The position numbers and the translations under genes are program-made. The notes below the pieces were generated by a model, which was given only the letters and a program-made list of their open reading frames with translations, was not told where the DNA came from and did no database searches. Below are positions 49,649-57,167 of a stretch of 64,000 nt of DNA, piece by piece. Each line of letters starts with the position of its first letter. The first letter of the stretch is position 1. The stretch is from Rhodocyclales bacterium (GTDB lineage Bacteria > Pseudomonadota > Gammaproteobacteria > Burkholderiales > Rhodocyclaceae): assembly GCA_016235165.1 (NCBI GenBank), contig JACRLX010000007.1, positions 292,989 to 356,988 of the forward strand, in the 5' to 3' direction.

Positions 49649-50962
49649 GTGAGTACACAGGACAACAACGGCCTGGAAGCCATCGAGAAGGCCGGCAAGG
49701 ACGAGCTGCGGGCGGTGCAACTCGAACGCATGAAGTGGTCGATCAGGCACGCCTACGACAATGTACCGCATTACCGCAAGAAGTACGACGCGGCCGGCGT
49801 GCATCCTAACGACCTGAAGCAGCTTTCCGACCTGGCGAAGTTCCCCTTCACCACCAAGGCCGACCTGCGCGAGACCTATCCCTTCGGCATGTTCGCGACA
49901 TCGATGCGCGATGTGGTGCGCATCCATGCTTCCTCGGGCACCACCGGCAAGCCGACGGTGGTCGGCTATACGAAGAACGACATCGCGATGTGGGCGCAAC
50001 TCATGGCGCGCTCGATGCGCGCCGCCGGCGGCAGCGCCGACGACATGATCCTGAATTCCTACGGCTACGGCCTGTTCACCGGCGGCCTCGGCGCCCACTA
50101 CGGCGGCGAAGCCCTGGGTGCGACGGTGATCCCCATGTCCGGCGGCCAGACCGAAAAGCAGATCCAGTTGATCCAGGATTTCATGCCGACCATCATCTGC
50201 TGCACCCCCTCGTACGTGCTGACCATCGCCGACGAGATGATCAAGCTCGGCATCAACCCGCGCGAGACAAGCCTGCGTGTCGGCCTCTTCGGCGCCGAGC
50301 CGTGGACCAACGAAATGCGTCGCGAGATCGAGGAGCGGCTCAATATCGATGCCGTCGACATCTACGGTCTCTCCGAAGTCATGGGGCCGGGCGTGGCCTG
50401 CGAATGCGTCGAGACCAAGGATGGCCCAACCATCTGGGAAGACCACTTCTACCCCGAGATCATCCACCCCGAAACCGGCGCGGTGCTCGACGACGGCGAA
50501 ATGGGCGAACTGGTGTTCACCTCGCTGTCCAAGGAAGCGCTGCCCATCATCCGCTATCGCACGCGCGACCTGACGCGCCTGCTGCCAGGTACGGCGCGAA
50601 CCATGCGGCGCATGGAAAAAATCACCGGCCGCAGCGACGACATGCTGATCATCCGCGGTGTGAACGTGTTTCCGACCCAGATCGAGGAAATCCTGCTCAA
50701 GAATCCGAATCTGTGCGCACAGTACCAGTTGATGGTTTCGCGCGACGGCCACCTCGACAAACTGGATGTGTATGTCGAGGTCAAGCCGGATCTGTCGGAC
50801 AAGCTCAGCGAGGCCAGGCGCAAGGAAATTGGCGCCGAGGCTGAGCACCACATCAAGGTCATGGTGGGGGTTTCCTCCACGGTGCATGTGGTCGAAACCG
50901 ACAAGGTCGAACGCACTTTGGTCGGCAAAGCCAAGCGCGTGATCGACAAACGTCCGAAGTGA
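49649..50962 (+). CDS. padJ: Phenylacetate-CoA ligase PadJ
   Basis: A 437-residue ANL-superfamily ligase of the PaaK type that activates phenylacetate with ATP and CoA in the first pathway step. Motifs: HASSGTTGKPTVVGYT (P-loop), NSYGYGLFTGGLGAHYGGEALG, DIYGLSEVMGPGVACEC and the hinge ITGRSDDMLIIRGVNVFPTQIEE; the catalytic C-terminal region ends ERTLVGKAKRVIDKR. The GTG start at 49649 follows GGGGAG. It closes the pad operon, 11 bp after padI. Confidence 0.93.
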   Translation: MSTQDNNGLEAIEKAGKDELRAVQLERMKWSIRHAYDNVPHYRKKYDAAGVHPNDLKQLSDLAKFPFTTKADLRETYPFGMFATSMRDVVRIHASSGTTGKPTVVGYTKNDIAMWAQLMARSMRAAGGSADDMILNSYGYGLFTGGLGAHYGGEALGATVIPMSGGQTEKQIQLIQDFMPTIICCTPSYVLTIADEMIKLGINPRETSLRVGLFGAEPWTNEMRREIEERLNIDAVDIYGLSEVMGPGVACECVETKDGPTIWEDHFYPEIIHPETGAVLDDGEMGELVFTSLSKEALPIIRYRTRDLTRLLPGTARTMRRMEKITGRSDDMLIIRGVNVFPTQIEEILLKNPNLCAQYQLMVSRDGHLDKLDVYVEVKPDLSDKLSEARRKEIGAEAEHHIKVMVGVSSTVHVVETDKVERTLVGKAKRVIDKRPK

Positions 50963-51147
50963 CGGGAATCAAGTTTTTTGATCGCAGGTGATGTATTATT
51001 GTTCGAGTTCGTCACGAAGTTGTATGAACTATAGTGCATTAAACTTGGCGGTGCAAAAAAACAGCTGTAGATTCAATAGCATGTGCATGTTTGTGGCAAA
51101 TCGACTTCAATAAGGCGACGGACTCGCCAAACCAAGAGGAGACATAG

Positions 51148-52182
51148 ATGAAAAAGCTGTTGGCAAAAACCATGATCGCCGCATCGATTGCCGGGACCGC
51201 TTTCGCGGCCCAGGCGCAGGAAGTCACCCTCAAGGTGCACCACTTCCTGTCGGCCCAGACCTTCATCCACACAGGCGTGTTCGAGCCCTGGTGTGCAAAG
51301 CTGGGCAAGGAATCCAACAACCGCATCAAGTGCCAGATCTATCCGGCCATGCAGCTTGGCGGCACCCCGCCCCAACTGATCGATCAGGTGCGCGACGGCG
51401 TCGTCGACGTGGTGTGGACGGTGCTCGGCTATTCGGCCAACCGCTTCCCGATGTCCGAAGTCTTCGAACTGCCCTTCATGATGACCAACGCCGAGGCCAC
51501 CAGCCGCGCCGCCTGGGAATTCACCCAGACCCACGCCAAGCATGAGTTCAAGGACGTGTTGCCGCTGGCGGTGCATGTGCATGGCCCGGGCTATCTGTTC
51601 ACCACCAAGAAGCAGATGAAGACGATGGACGACTTCAAGGGCATGAAATTCCGCGCCCCGACCCGCCTGACCAACAAGATGCTGGGCGCGATGGGCGCCA
51701 CGCCGGTCGGCATGCCGGTGCCGGCGGTGCCCGAGGCCCTGTCCAAGGGCGTGATCGACGGTGCGGTGATTCCCTACCAGGTGGTGCCGAGCATCAAGGT
51801 GAACGAGATCGCCAAGTTCGGCGCCGAGACCGATCCGAAGTTCAATGCCCTGTACACCACGGTATTCACCATCGCCATGAACAAGGCCAAGTACGATTCG
51901 CTGCCGGCCGACCTGAAGAAGGTGATCGACGCCAACTCCGGCATCGAGTTCTCCGCCATGGCCGGCCGCGTGCAGGAAGCCGATGACGGCCCCGGCCGCG
52001 AAAAGAGCAAGGCAGCCGGCATGCAGATCAACGTCATTCCGGCCGCCGAGCTCGAAAAGTGGAAGAAGGCCACCGACAACCTCGATGACGAGTGGATGCA
52101 GGCCATGACCAAGGCCGGTCACGATGGTCCCAAGCTGTTCAAGACGGCGCAGGATCTGATCAAGAAGTACACCAAGAAGTAA
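51148..52182 (+). CDS. dctP: TRAP transporter substrate-binding protein DctP, pad-linked
   Basis: A 344-residue periplasmic receptor. A Sec signal peptide (MKKLLAKTMIAASIAGTAFAAQAQ) precedes the mature protein, which has the DctP pattern (VTLKVHHFLSAQTFIHTGVFEPWC; YLFTTKKQMKTMDDFKGMKFRAP; GVIDGAVIPYQVVPSIKVNEIA). The last is the conserved ligand-binding strand. AAGAGGAGAC precedes the ATG. A 185-bp spacer with AT-rich sequence separates it from padJ, so it may have its own promoter. The neighbourhood suggests an aromatic acid ligand such as phenylacetate or phenylglyoxylate; this is inference. Confidence 0.92.
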   Translation: MKKLLAKTMIAASIAGTAFAAQAQEVTLKVHHFLSAQTFIHTGVFEPWCAKLGKESNNRIKCQIYPAMQLGGTPPQLIDQVRDGVVDVVWTVLGYSANRFPMSEVFELPFMMTNAEATSRAAWEFTQTHAKHEFKDVLPLAVHVHGPGYLFTTKKQMKTMDDFKGMKFRAPTRLTNKMLGAMGATPVGMPVPAVPEALSKGVIDGAVIPYQVVPSIKVNEIAKFGAETDPKFNALYTTVFTIAMNKAKYDSLPADLKKVIDANSGIEFSAMAGRVQEADDGPGREKSKAAGMQINVIPAAELEKWKKATDNLDDEWMQAMTKAGHDGPKLFKTAQDLIKKYTKK

Positions 52183-52275
52183 TGTGACCGCGCGCCGGAC
52201 GCCGTGTGCGCGGCGTCCGGCCGACCAGCGCGCTGGCCCAGGGCGCGCTTGGGCGCAAAAAAATAGGAGCTTTCC

Positions 52276-52800
52276 ATGGCGGATGCCATATACGTCGACA
52301 AGGACGCGCTGCCCGCGGCCCTCGTCGGCAGGGTGTTGCACCGGCTGTGCCGTGTCTTCGCGGTCGGTTCGGGCGTGACGCTGATCGCAATGGCGCTGAT
52401 GTCCTGCGTCAGCATCGTCGGCCGCAGCCTGTTCAGCAAGCCTATCCTGGGTGATTACGAACTGGTGCAGATGCTGTCGGCGGTCGCGGTGACCATGGCC
52501 TTGCCCTTCTGCCAGATGATTCGCGGCCACATCATCGTCGATTTCTTTACCGCCAATGCACCGAAGAAATTCAACAGGGTCTGCGACATCGTCGCCAACC
52601 TGATCCTGTCCGTCGCCGGCTTCGCCTTCGCCTGGCGCATCACCCTGGGCATGATCGACCTGCAGGGCAGCAACGATGCCTCGATGCTGCTCAACCTGCC
52701 CATCTGGTGGGGCTACGTGCCCATGATCCCTTCATTTTTCCTGCTCGGCTGCGCGGCCTTGTACACCGCCTGGGTGGATCTCACGGGAGCCACGGAATGA
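52276..52800 (+). CDS. dctQ: TRAP transporter small permease DctQ, pad-linked
   Basis: A 174-residue membrane protein with four hydrophobic helices and the DctQ core (SIVGRSLFSKPILGDYELVQMLSAVAVTMALPFCQMIRGHIIVDFF). It overlaps the dctM start (ATGA). It links the receptor to the large permease. Confidence 0.9.
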   Translation: MADAIYVDKDALPAALVGRVLHRLCRVFAVGSGVTLIAMALMSCVSIVGRSLFSKPILGDYELVQMLSAVAVTMALPFCQMIRGHIIVDFFTANAPKKFNRVCDIVANLILSVAGFAFAWRITLGMIDLQGSNDASMLLNLPIWWGYVPMIPSFFLLGCAALYTAWVDLTGATE

Positions 52801-54113
52801 CCGGCCTGGAAACCGGCGCCGTCGCAGGCGTCCTGATGCTGGGCCTGATGGCCCTGCGCGTGCATATCGCCATGGCAATGATGATCGCCGGCGTGGTCGG
52901 CTACATCTGGATGGCCGGCCCGGCGCCACTGCTCAGCTACATGAAGACCGCCGCCTGGGCGCGTTACTCGATCTACGATCTTTCGGTGGTGCCGCTGTTC
53001 CTGCTGATGGGTCAGTTCGCCACCCATGGCGGTCTCTCGAAGGCGTTGTTCCGCGCCGGTGCGACGCTCATCGGCCATTGGCGCGGCGGCCTCGCCATGG
53101 CCGCCGTCGGCGCCTGCGCCGGCTTCGGCGCGATCTGCGGTTCGTCCCTTGCCACCGCCGCCACCATGGGCCAGGTGGCGCTGCCGGAGCTGCGCAACCA
53201 CAAGTATTCCGGCCGATTGGCGACGGCGGCAATCGCCGCCGGCGGTACGCTGGGCATCCTGATTCCGCCCTCGGTGCCGCTGGTGATCTACGCCATCCTT
53301 ACCGAGCAGAACATCGCCAAGCTGTTCATGGCCGCCGTGATCCCCGGCATCATCGCCATGCTCGGCTACATGATCGTGATCGGCATCGTCGCCCGCGTCG
53401 ACCCGACTGCCGCGCCGCGCGGCGAAAAGACTAGCGTCGCCGAGAAACTCAAGGCGATCGCCGAGACCTGGCCGGTGATGCTGATTTTCATCGCCGTGAT
53501 CGGCGGCATCTATGGCGGCTTCTTCACCCCCACGGAGGCGGCTTCGATCGGCACCCTGGCCACCGCCTTCGTCGCCTGGCGCTCGGGCGGCCTATCCAAG
53601 CGCGGTTTCCTCGAATGCGTCTACGGTACCTCGCAGGCGACGGCGATGATCTTCCTGATCCTGCTCGGCGCCGACATCATGAACGTCTTCCTGGCGCTGA
53701 CGCAGATGCCGGCGGAACTCGCCAAGTGGGTGGTCGGGCTCGGCCTCTCGCCGCTGCTGGTGATGTTCGTGATCATCATCATCTACCTGATCCTCGGCTG
53801 CATCATGGACAGCCTGTCGATGATCATGCTGACCATCCCGATCTTCTTCCCCATCATCATGGGCATGGATTTCTGGGGGCTGGACCCGGAAGGCAAGGCG
53901 ATCTGGTTCGGCATCCTGTCGCTGATGGTGGTCGAAATCGGCCTGATCACGCCGCCGGTCGGGCTCAATGTGTTCATCATCAGCAGCATGGCCAAGGAAA
54001 CCTCGATGAAGGACACCTTCATCGGCATCATTCCCTTCCTGATGTCCGACATGCTGCGCATTGCGCTGATCGTCTTCGTGCCCTCGGTGGCGCTGATCGC
54101 GCTGAAGTTATAG
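52797..54113 (+). CDS. dctM: TRAP transporter large permease DctM, pad-linked
   Basis: A 438-residue transporter subunit with about twelve helices. Family motifs: GFGAICGSSLATAATMGQVALPEL, GTLGILIPPSVPLVIYAILTEQ and TPTEAASIGTLATAFV. Compared with the partial DctM at the left edge, it is a different paralogue. It ends the TRAP operon; about 100 bp without features follow before the convergent anti-sigma gene. Confidence 0.93.
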   Translation: MTGLETGAVAGVLMLGLMALRVHIAMAMMIAGVVGYIWMAGPAPLLSYMKTAAWARYSIYDLSVVPLFLLMGQFATHGGLSKALFRAGATLIGHWRGGLAMAAVGACAGFGAICGSSLATAATMGQVALPELRNHKYSGRLATAAIAAGGTLGILIPPSVPLVIYAILTEQNIAKLFMAAVIPGIIAMLGYMIVIGIVARVDPTAAPRGEKTSVAEKLKAIAETWPVMLIFIAVIGGIYGGFFTPTEAASIGTLATAFVAWRSGGLSKRGFLECVYGTSQATAMIFLILLGADIMNVFLALTQMPAELAKWVVGLGLSPLLVMFVIIIIYLILGCIMDSLSMIMLTIPIFFPIIMGMDFWGLDPEGKAIWFGILSLMVVEIGLITPPVGLNVFIISSMAKETSMKDTFIGIIPFLMSDMLRIALIVFVPSVALIALKL

Positions 54114-54211
54114 TTCTTTTCCTTGTCTTCGGTACCCGCAAGCAGGAAGTTGATGCCTTGGGCGATATTTACTGTTGGCACTGTCGGTAGGGGAGGGAAA
54201 GTCGCGGGGGC

Positions 54212-54889
54212 TCAGATGCGGACGTAGGACCAGCCCTGGCCCATGCGCGTCACGATCTGGTCCAGCGCCGAGTTGGCGACGCGGGTGCCGGGCAGCAGGC
54301 GCACCTCGATGCCGCGTTCGCGCAGGCGCTCGATGGTCTGGCCGCAGGCGATCAAGGTGAAGTTGGCATGCTCGGCACGCAGCCGTGCAATGCGATCGGC
54401 ATGGGGCGAGACGCCGGCGCGCAGCAGGTCCAGGCCGCCGGCATTGGCGACCAGCTCGACCACCATCGGCCGGCCGGATTCGCGCGCGGCGAGCAGCAAT
54501 CCTTCGGCATCGTCGAGCACCGTCTCGGCGCGCGCGGCCTCCCGGTCGGCCAGGTGCAGGATCACATGCCCGCTGTCGGCGTGGCGCGAGGCCGGCGATG
54601 CACTTTCCAGCGCGCGGTCGCGCGCCGTCCAGCCGGCCAGGGCCGCACCGGCGACCAGCAGTGCCGTTGCCAGGGCACGCCAGGCGGGCGTCGGGCGCGC
54701 ATGCGAGGGCGCGGCCGGCGGTTCGGCATAGGCATGGCGCACGTGTTCCTTGGTCAGGCGCAGGGCACAGGCGCGCTGCGCCAGCGCGCCATCTGTCGCC
54801 ACTGCCGCCAGCACCCGCTCGCGGTCGGCGGCATCGAGTTCGTCATCGACGAAGGCATTCAGTTCCTCGTCGGAAATCACGGGTTTCAC
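54212..54889 (-). CDS. Anti-sigma factor with DsrE-like periplasmic half
   Basis: A 225-residue protein. Residues 1-50 form an anti-sigma-like helix bundle (ISDEELNAFVDDELDAADRERVLAAV), without a full HxxxCxxC zinc motif. A membrane helix follows at about 70-88 (ALATALLVAGAALAGWTA). Residues 105-225 resemble the DsrE-like secreted protein encoded 0.7 kb away: an ILHLAD strand like its IFQVSD, a Cys in TLIACGQTI like VMACENTM, and GWSYVRI at the end like GWAYIRP. The GTG start follows GAGGAGG and overlaps the sigma stop by four bases. Confidence 0.75.
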   Translation of the reverse strand: MKPVISDEELNAFVDDELDAADRERVLAAVATDGALAQRACALRLTKEHVRHAYAEPPAAPSHARPTPAWRALATALLVAGAALAGWTARDRALESASPASRHADSGHVILHLADREAARAETVLDDAEGLLLAARESGRPMVVELVANAGGLDLLRAGVSPHADRIARLRAEHANFTLIACGQTIERLRERGIEVRLLPGTRVANSALDQIVTRMGQGWSYVRI

Positions 54890-55431
54890 TTGATCCTCCT
54901 CAGGGGAGTTGTCGCTTCGGCGCGCAACAGTTCGTCGCGCAGGGCGCGGCGGCCGCGGCACAGGCGGCTCATCACCGTGCCGATCGGGATGCCGAGGATT
55001 TCGCCGACCTCGGCGTAGGAAAACTCTTCGAGATCGACCAGCGTCAGCACCTGGCGCTGGCCCACCGGCAGGCGGGCCACGGCCGTGCGCACGCGCGCCA
55101 CGGTCTGGCGCCGTTCGAAATCGTCGGCCGGCGAGCTGTCGCCGGCGAGATGCTCCTCGGCCAGCTCGTCGATGTCCTGCTGCGGATGGCGCGAGCGCAG
55201 GTGGTCGTGCCAGCAGCGCGAGAGGATGGCGAACAGCCAGCTTTTCATGCGTGTCGGGTCGCGCAACTGGTCGCCGCGCTCGAGTGCCTTGGCCGTCGCC
55301 TCCTGCGTCAGGTCGTCGGCCAGCGCGGCATCGCGGCACCAGGCGTAGGCAACCCGGTAGAGGCCGGGGCGTGCCGCTTCGAGGCTTTGGCGCCACTGGC
55401 GGCTGTGGAATAGCAGCGAGAGTATCGGCAT
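54886..55431 (-). CDS. ECF RNA polymerase sigma factor
   Basis: A 181-residue sigma70-family ECF protein. Region 2 (LYRVAYAWCRDAALADDLTQEATAKALER; MKSWLFAILSRCWHDHLRSR) and region 4 (RLPVGQRQVLTLVDLEEFSYAEVGEILGIPIGTVMSRLCRGRRALRD) are intact. The anti-sigma gene overlaps its stop. The ATG at 55431 lies almost at the expected start point of its own ECF-type promoter, so it may be translated from a leaderless mRNA. Confidence 0.9.
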   Translation of the reverse strand: MPILSLLFHSRQWRQSLEAARPGLYRVAYAWCRDAALADDLTQEATAKALERGDQLRDPTRMKSWLFAILSRCWHDHLRSRHPQQDIDELAEEHLAGDSSPADDFERRQTVARVRTAVARLPVGQRQVLTLVDLEEFSYAEVGEILGIPIGTVMSRLCRGRRALRDELLRAEATTPLRRIK

Positions 55432-55436
55432 ATGCG

Positions 55437-55465
55437 TTTGACGCGGGCGGGCCGCCGATTATTCC
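55437..55465 (-). promoter_or_regulatory. ECF-type promoter of the sigma gene
   Basis: On the minus strand: GGAATAA (55465-55459), a 15-bp spacer and CGTCAAA (55443-55437). It has the same -35 box, spacer length and CGTC core as the divergent promoter at 55491-55518, which supports autoregulation. Confidence 0.65.
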
Positions 55466-55490
55466 AAGCTTTTCATGCTGCGGTGCGCAA

Positions 55491-55518
55491 GGAATAAAGC
55501 CGGCCCGCTTCGCGTCTT
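55491..55518 (+). promoter_or_regulatory. ECF-type promoter of the DsrE-like gene
   Basis: GGAATAA (55491-55497), a 15-bp spacer and CGTCTT (55513-55518), about 35 bp before the ATG. It is a mirror of the sigma-gene promoter and resembles known GGAATA/CGTC ECF promoters. Confidence 0.65.
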
Positions 55519-55552
55519 TAGTGGGCACCCCAACCCCAGAAAGGAAAAAACC

Positions 55553-55981
55553 ATGATCCGTCGCACCGCGCTGGTCGGACTCTGTGCCGCCGCATTCATC
55601 GTTTCCGCGCCGCTGCCGGCCGCGTCCGCCGAGCCGGCCAAGGCCCGCGTCATTTTCCAGGTCAGCGATGCCGACCCGGCGAAGTGGAATCTCGCCTTCA
55701 ACAACATCAAGAACGTGCAGGCCGACCTGGGCAAGGACGGCACCGAGGTCGAGATCGTCGCTTATGGCCCTGGCATAGGCATGCTGAAGGCCGATTCCCT
55801 GGTCGCCAACCGGGTCGCCGATGCCATGGCCGCTGGCGTCAAGGTGATGGCCTGCGAAAATACCATGACCAACCAGAAGATCAAGCGCGAGGACATGATG
55901 GAAAAGATTGGCTACGTCAAGGCCGGCGTCGTCGAACTGATGCAGAAGCAGCGCGAAGGCTGGGCCTATATCCGGCCCTGA
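55553..55981 (+). CDS. Secreted DsrE-family-like protein
   Basis: A 142-residue exported protein: signal peptide MIRRTALVGLCAAAFIVSAP (cleaved near ASA, residue 26), then a DsrE/YchN-like alpha/beta domain (RVIFQVSDADPAKWNLAFNNIKNVQADLG; VEIVAYGPGIGMLKADS). A single Cys (VMACENTMTN) sits where DsrE proteins carry their reactive Cys. It ends YVKAGVVELMQKQREGWAYIRP. Its own ECF-type promoter and the similar domain in the divergent anti-sigma protein tie it to the sigma circuit. Confidence 0.8.
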   Translation: MIRRTALVGLCAAAFIVSAPLPAASAEPAKARVIFQVSDADPAKWNLAFNNIKNVQADLGKDGTEVEIVAYGPGIGMLKADSLVANRVADAMAAGVKVMACENTMTNQKIKREDMMEKIGYVKAGVVELMQKQREGWAYIRP

Positions 55982-56050
55982 CGGCATCATGGCCGCCGTG
56001 GTACCGGTGCCGACTCCCTTGCAGGGCGTCGCGCCGGGTATCATGCGGCC

Positions 56051-56353
56051 ATGACTCCGCTTGCCAAGGGCCTGGGGCTGCTGTTCGGCGTCCCCGTCGT
56101 GCTCGCCGCCATCTTCTTCACCTATTTCACGGTTTCCGCCGAGGACCGCATGCGCTCGGTGTGCGGGAAAGTGACGCCGGGCATGAGCAAGGCGCGGCTA
56201 GGCGACTTCCTCGTCGAGTGGCGGCTCGACGGCTCGGTGAAGGATGAGGGCCCCGTCCTGCTCCATGAGCCGCGCAGCTACGGCCGCCATGTCTGTCTGG
56301 TCGCCATGGCCGGCGGCATCGTCAAGTCCGCTGCCTATTCCTACACTGATTGA
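56051..56353 (+). CDS. Small membrane-anchored protein, uncharacterised
   Basis: A 100-residue protein with one N-terminal hydrophobic helix (GLGLLFGVPVVLAAIFFTYFTV) followed by a small soluble part with two Cys (VCGKVTPGMSKARLGDF; HVCLVAMAGGIVKSAAYSY). The Cys pair could form a disulfide outside the membrane. The MSKARLGDFL segment resembles the repeated motif of BamE/SmpA-like proteins, but only loosely. No assigned function. Confidence 0.55.
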   Translation: MTPLAKGLGLLFGVPVVLAAIFFTYFTVSAEDRMRSVCGKVTPGMSKARLGDFLVEWRLDGSVKDEGPVLLHEPRSYGRHVCLVAMAGGIVKSAAYSYTD

Positions 56354-56465
56354 AGGCGAGCGTGATGTAATCCTCAAGCCGGCGCACGGACTGCCGTTAC
56401 CATGGTCAACATGGGCGGTCGCCGGGAAGGCCGGACCGGCTGCCTGACCCGACAGGGAGGTTGCC

Positions 56466-56723
56466 ATGCTTGCCAAGTTCCTCGCCGCCTGTGGCTATGC
56501 CAAGCCCGACGACATCGTCGATTTCGTGATGACCGGCGTTGCCGTCGCCCCCATCGTGGTCGGCTTCGGCAGCGGCTTCGAAGACGCCTTCGGTCTGCTG
56601 CTGGTGATGCTGCCGGCCGCCTTGATGGTCTTCCCCTGGAGCCGCTCGCGCGAGGAAATCCGTCTGCGCGAGGAAGAAGACCGCGCCGCCTTGCTGCGCC
56701 AGCTGACCGGCAAGGACCGCTAG
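56466..56723 (+). CDS. Small hydrophobic protein, uncharacterised
   Basis: An 85-residue protein with two membrane-like segments (VMTGVAVAPIVVGFGSGF and AFGLLLVMLPAALMVFPW) and a charged tail (REEIRLREEEDRAALLRQLTGKDR). A GGGAGG precedes the ATG. Its stop TAG lies inside the lone MITE end (CTAGCAGC), so the tail may have been changed by that element. Confidence 0.5.
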   Translation: MLAKFLAACGYAKPDDIVDFVMTGVAVAPIVVGFGSGFEDAFGLLLVMLPAALMVFPWSRSREEIRLREEEDRAALLRQLTGKDR

Positions 56724-56740
56724 CAGCCTGTCGGACTCAA
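56720..56740. repeat. Lone MITE end
   Basis: Matches the left end of the element at 7662 (CTAGCAGCCTGTCGGACT then CAA; one base differs). No second arm is found nearby, so it is a solo end. It supplies the stop codon of the 85-residue gene on the plus strand and TCA, the stop of the mutase small subunit, on the minus strand. Confidence 0.7.
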
Positions 56741-57156
56741 GCCACCGCCCGCGCCTTGGCGCCGCGGGATTCGGAGGCGAGGTAGTCGACGATGGTCGCG
56801 CCGCTGCTGCCCGGCAGAAAGATCTTGTGCACGCCCTTGGCCAGCAGTTGCGCCGCAGGCTCGCGCGGGATGTTGCCGCCGACCACGATCAGCATGTCGT
56901 CGAGTTCGTTGGCTCGCGCCAGGCCGACCAGTTCCTCAATCTGTTCGTAGTTCGAGGCGTGCGAGCTGATGCCGATCACGTCCACGTCTTCCTGGATCGC
57001 GGCGTCGATGATCATTTGCGGCGTCTGGTTCACGCCGAGATAGACCACCTCGAAACCTGCGTCGCGCAGGATCATCGAGACCACCTCGCCGCCCGTGGTG
57101 TGGCCGTCGAGCCCGATCATGGTGACGATGACCTTGATGCCGTTGCCTGCTTTCAT
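56737..57156 (-). CDS. Acyl-CoA mutase, cobalamin-binding small subunit
   Basis: A 139-residue B12-binding domain. The base-off motif DxHxxG is intact in GLDGHTTGG, followed by the SxL-type ISSHA and the GG of VVGGNIPREP. In two-subunit mutases such as 2-hydroxyisobutyryl-CoA mutase and archaeal methylmalonyl-CoA mutase, this domain is a separate protein, as here. It is 11 bp downstream of the large subunit on the same strand. Confidence 0.9.
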   Translation of the reverse strand: MKAGNGIKVIVTMIGLDGHTTGGEVVSMILRDAGFEVVYLGVNQTPQMIIDAAIQEDVDVIGISSHASNYEQIEELVGLARANELDDMLIVVGGNIPREPAAQLLAKGVHKIFLPGSSGATIVDYLASESRGAKARAVA

Positions 57157-57167
57157 GAGCTTCTCCC

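Noticed and set aside
50963..51000. Terminator after padJ (ATCAAG then TTTTTTGAT)
   Set aside because: The stem is only about five A/T-rich pairs; too weak to call.
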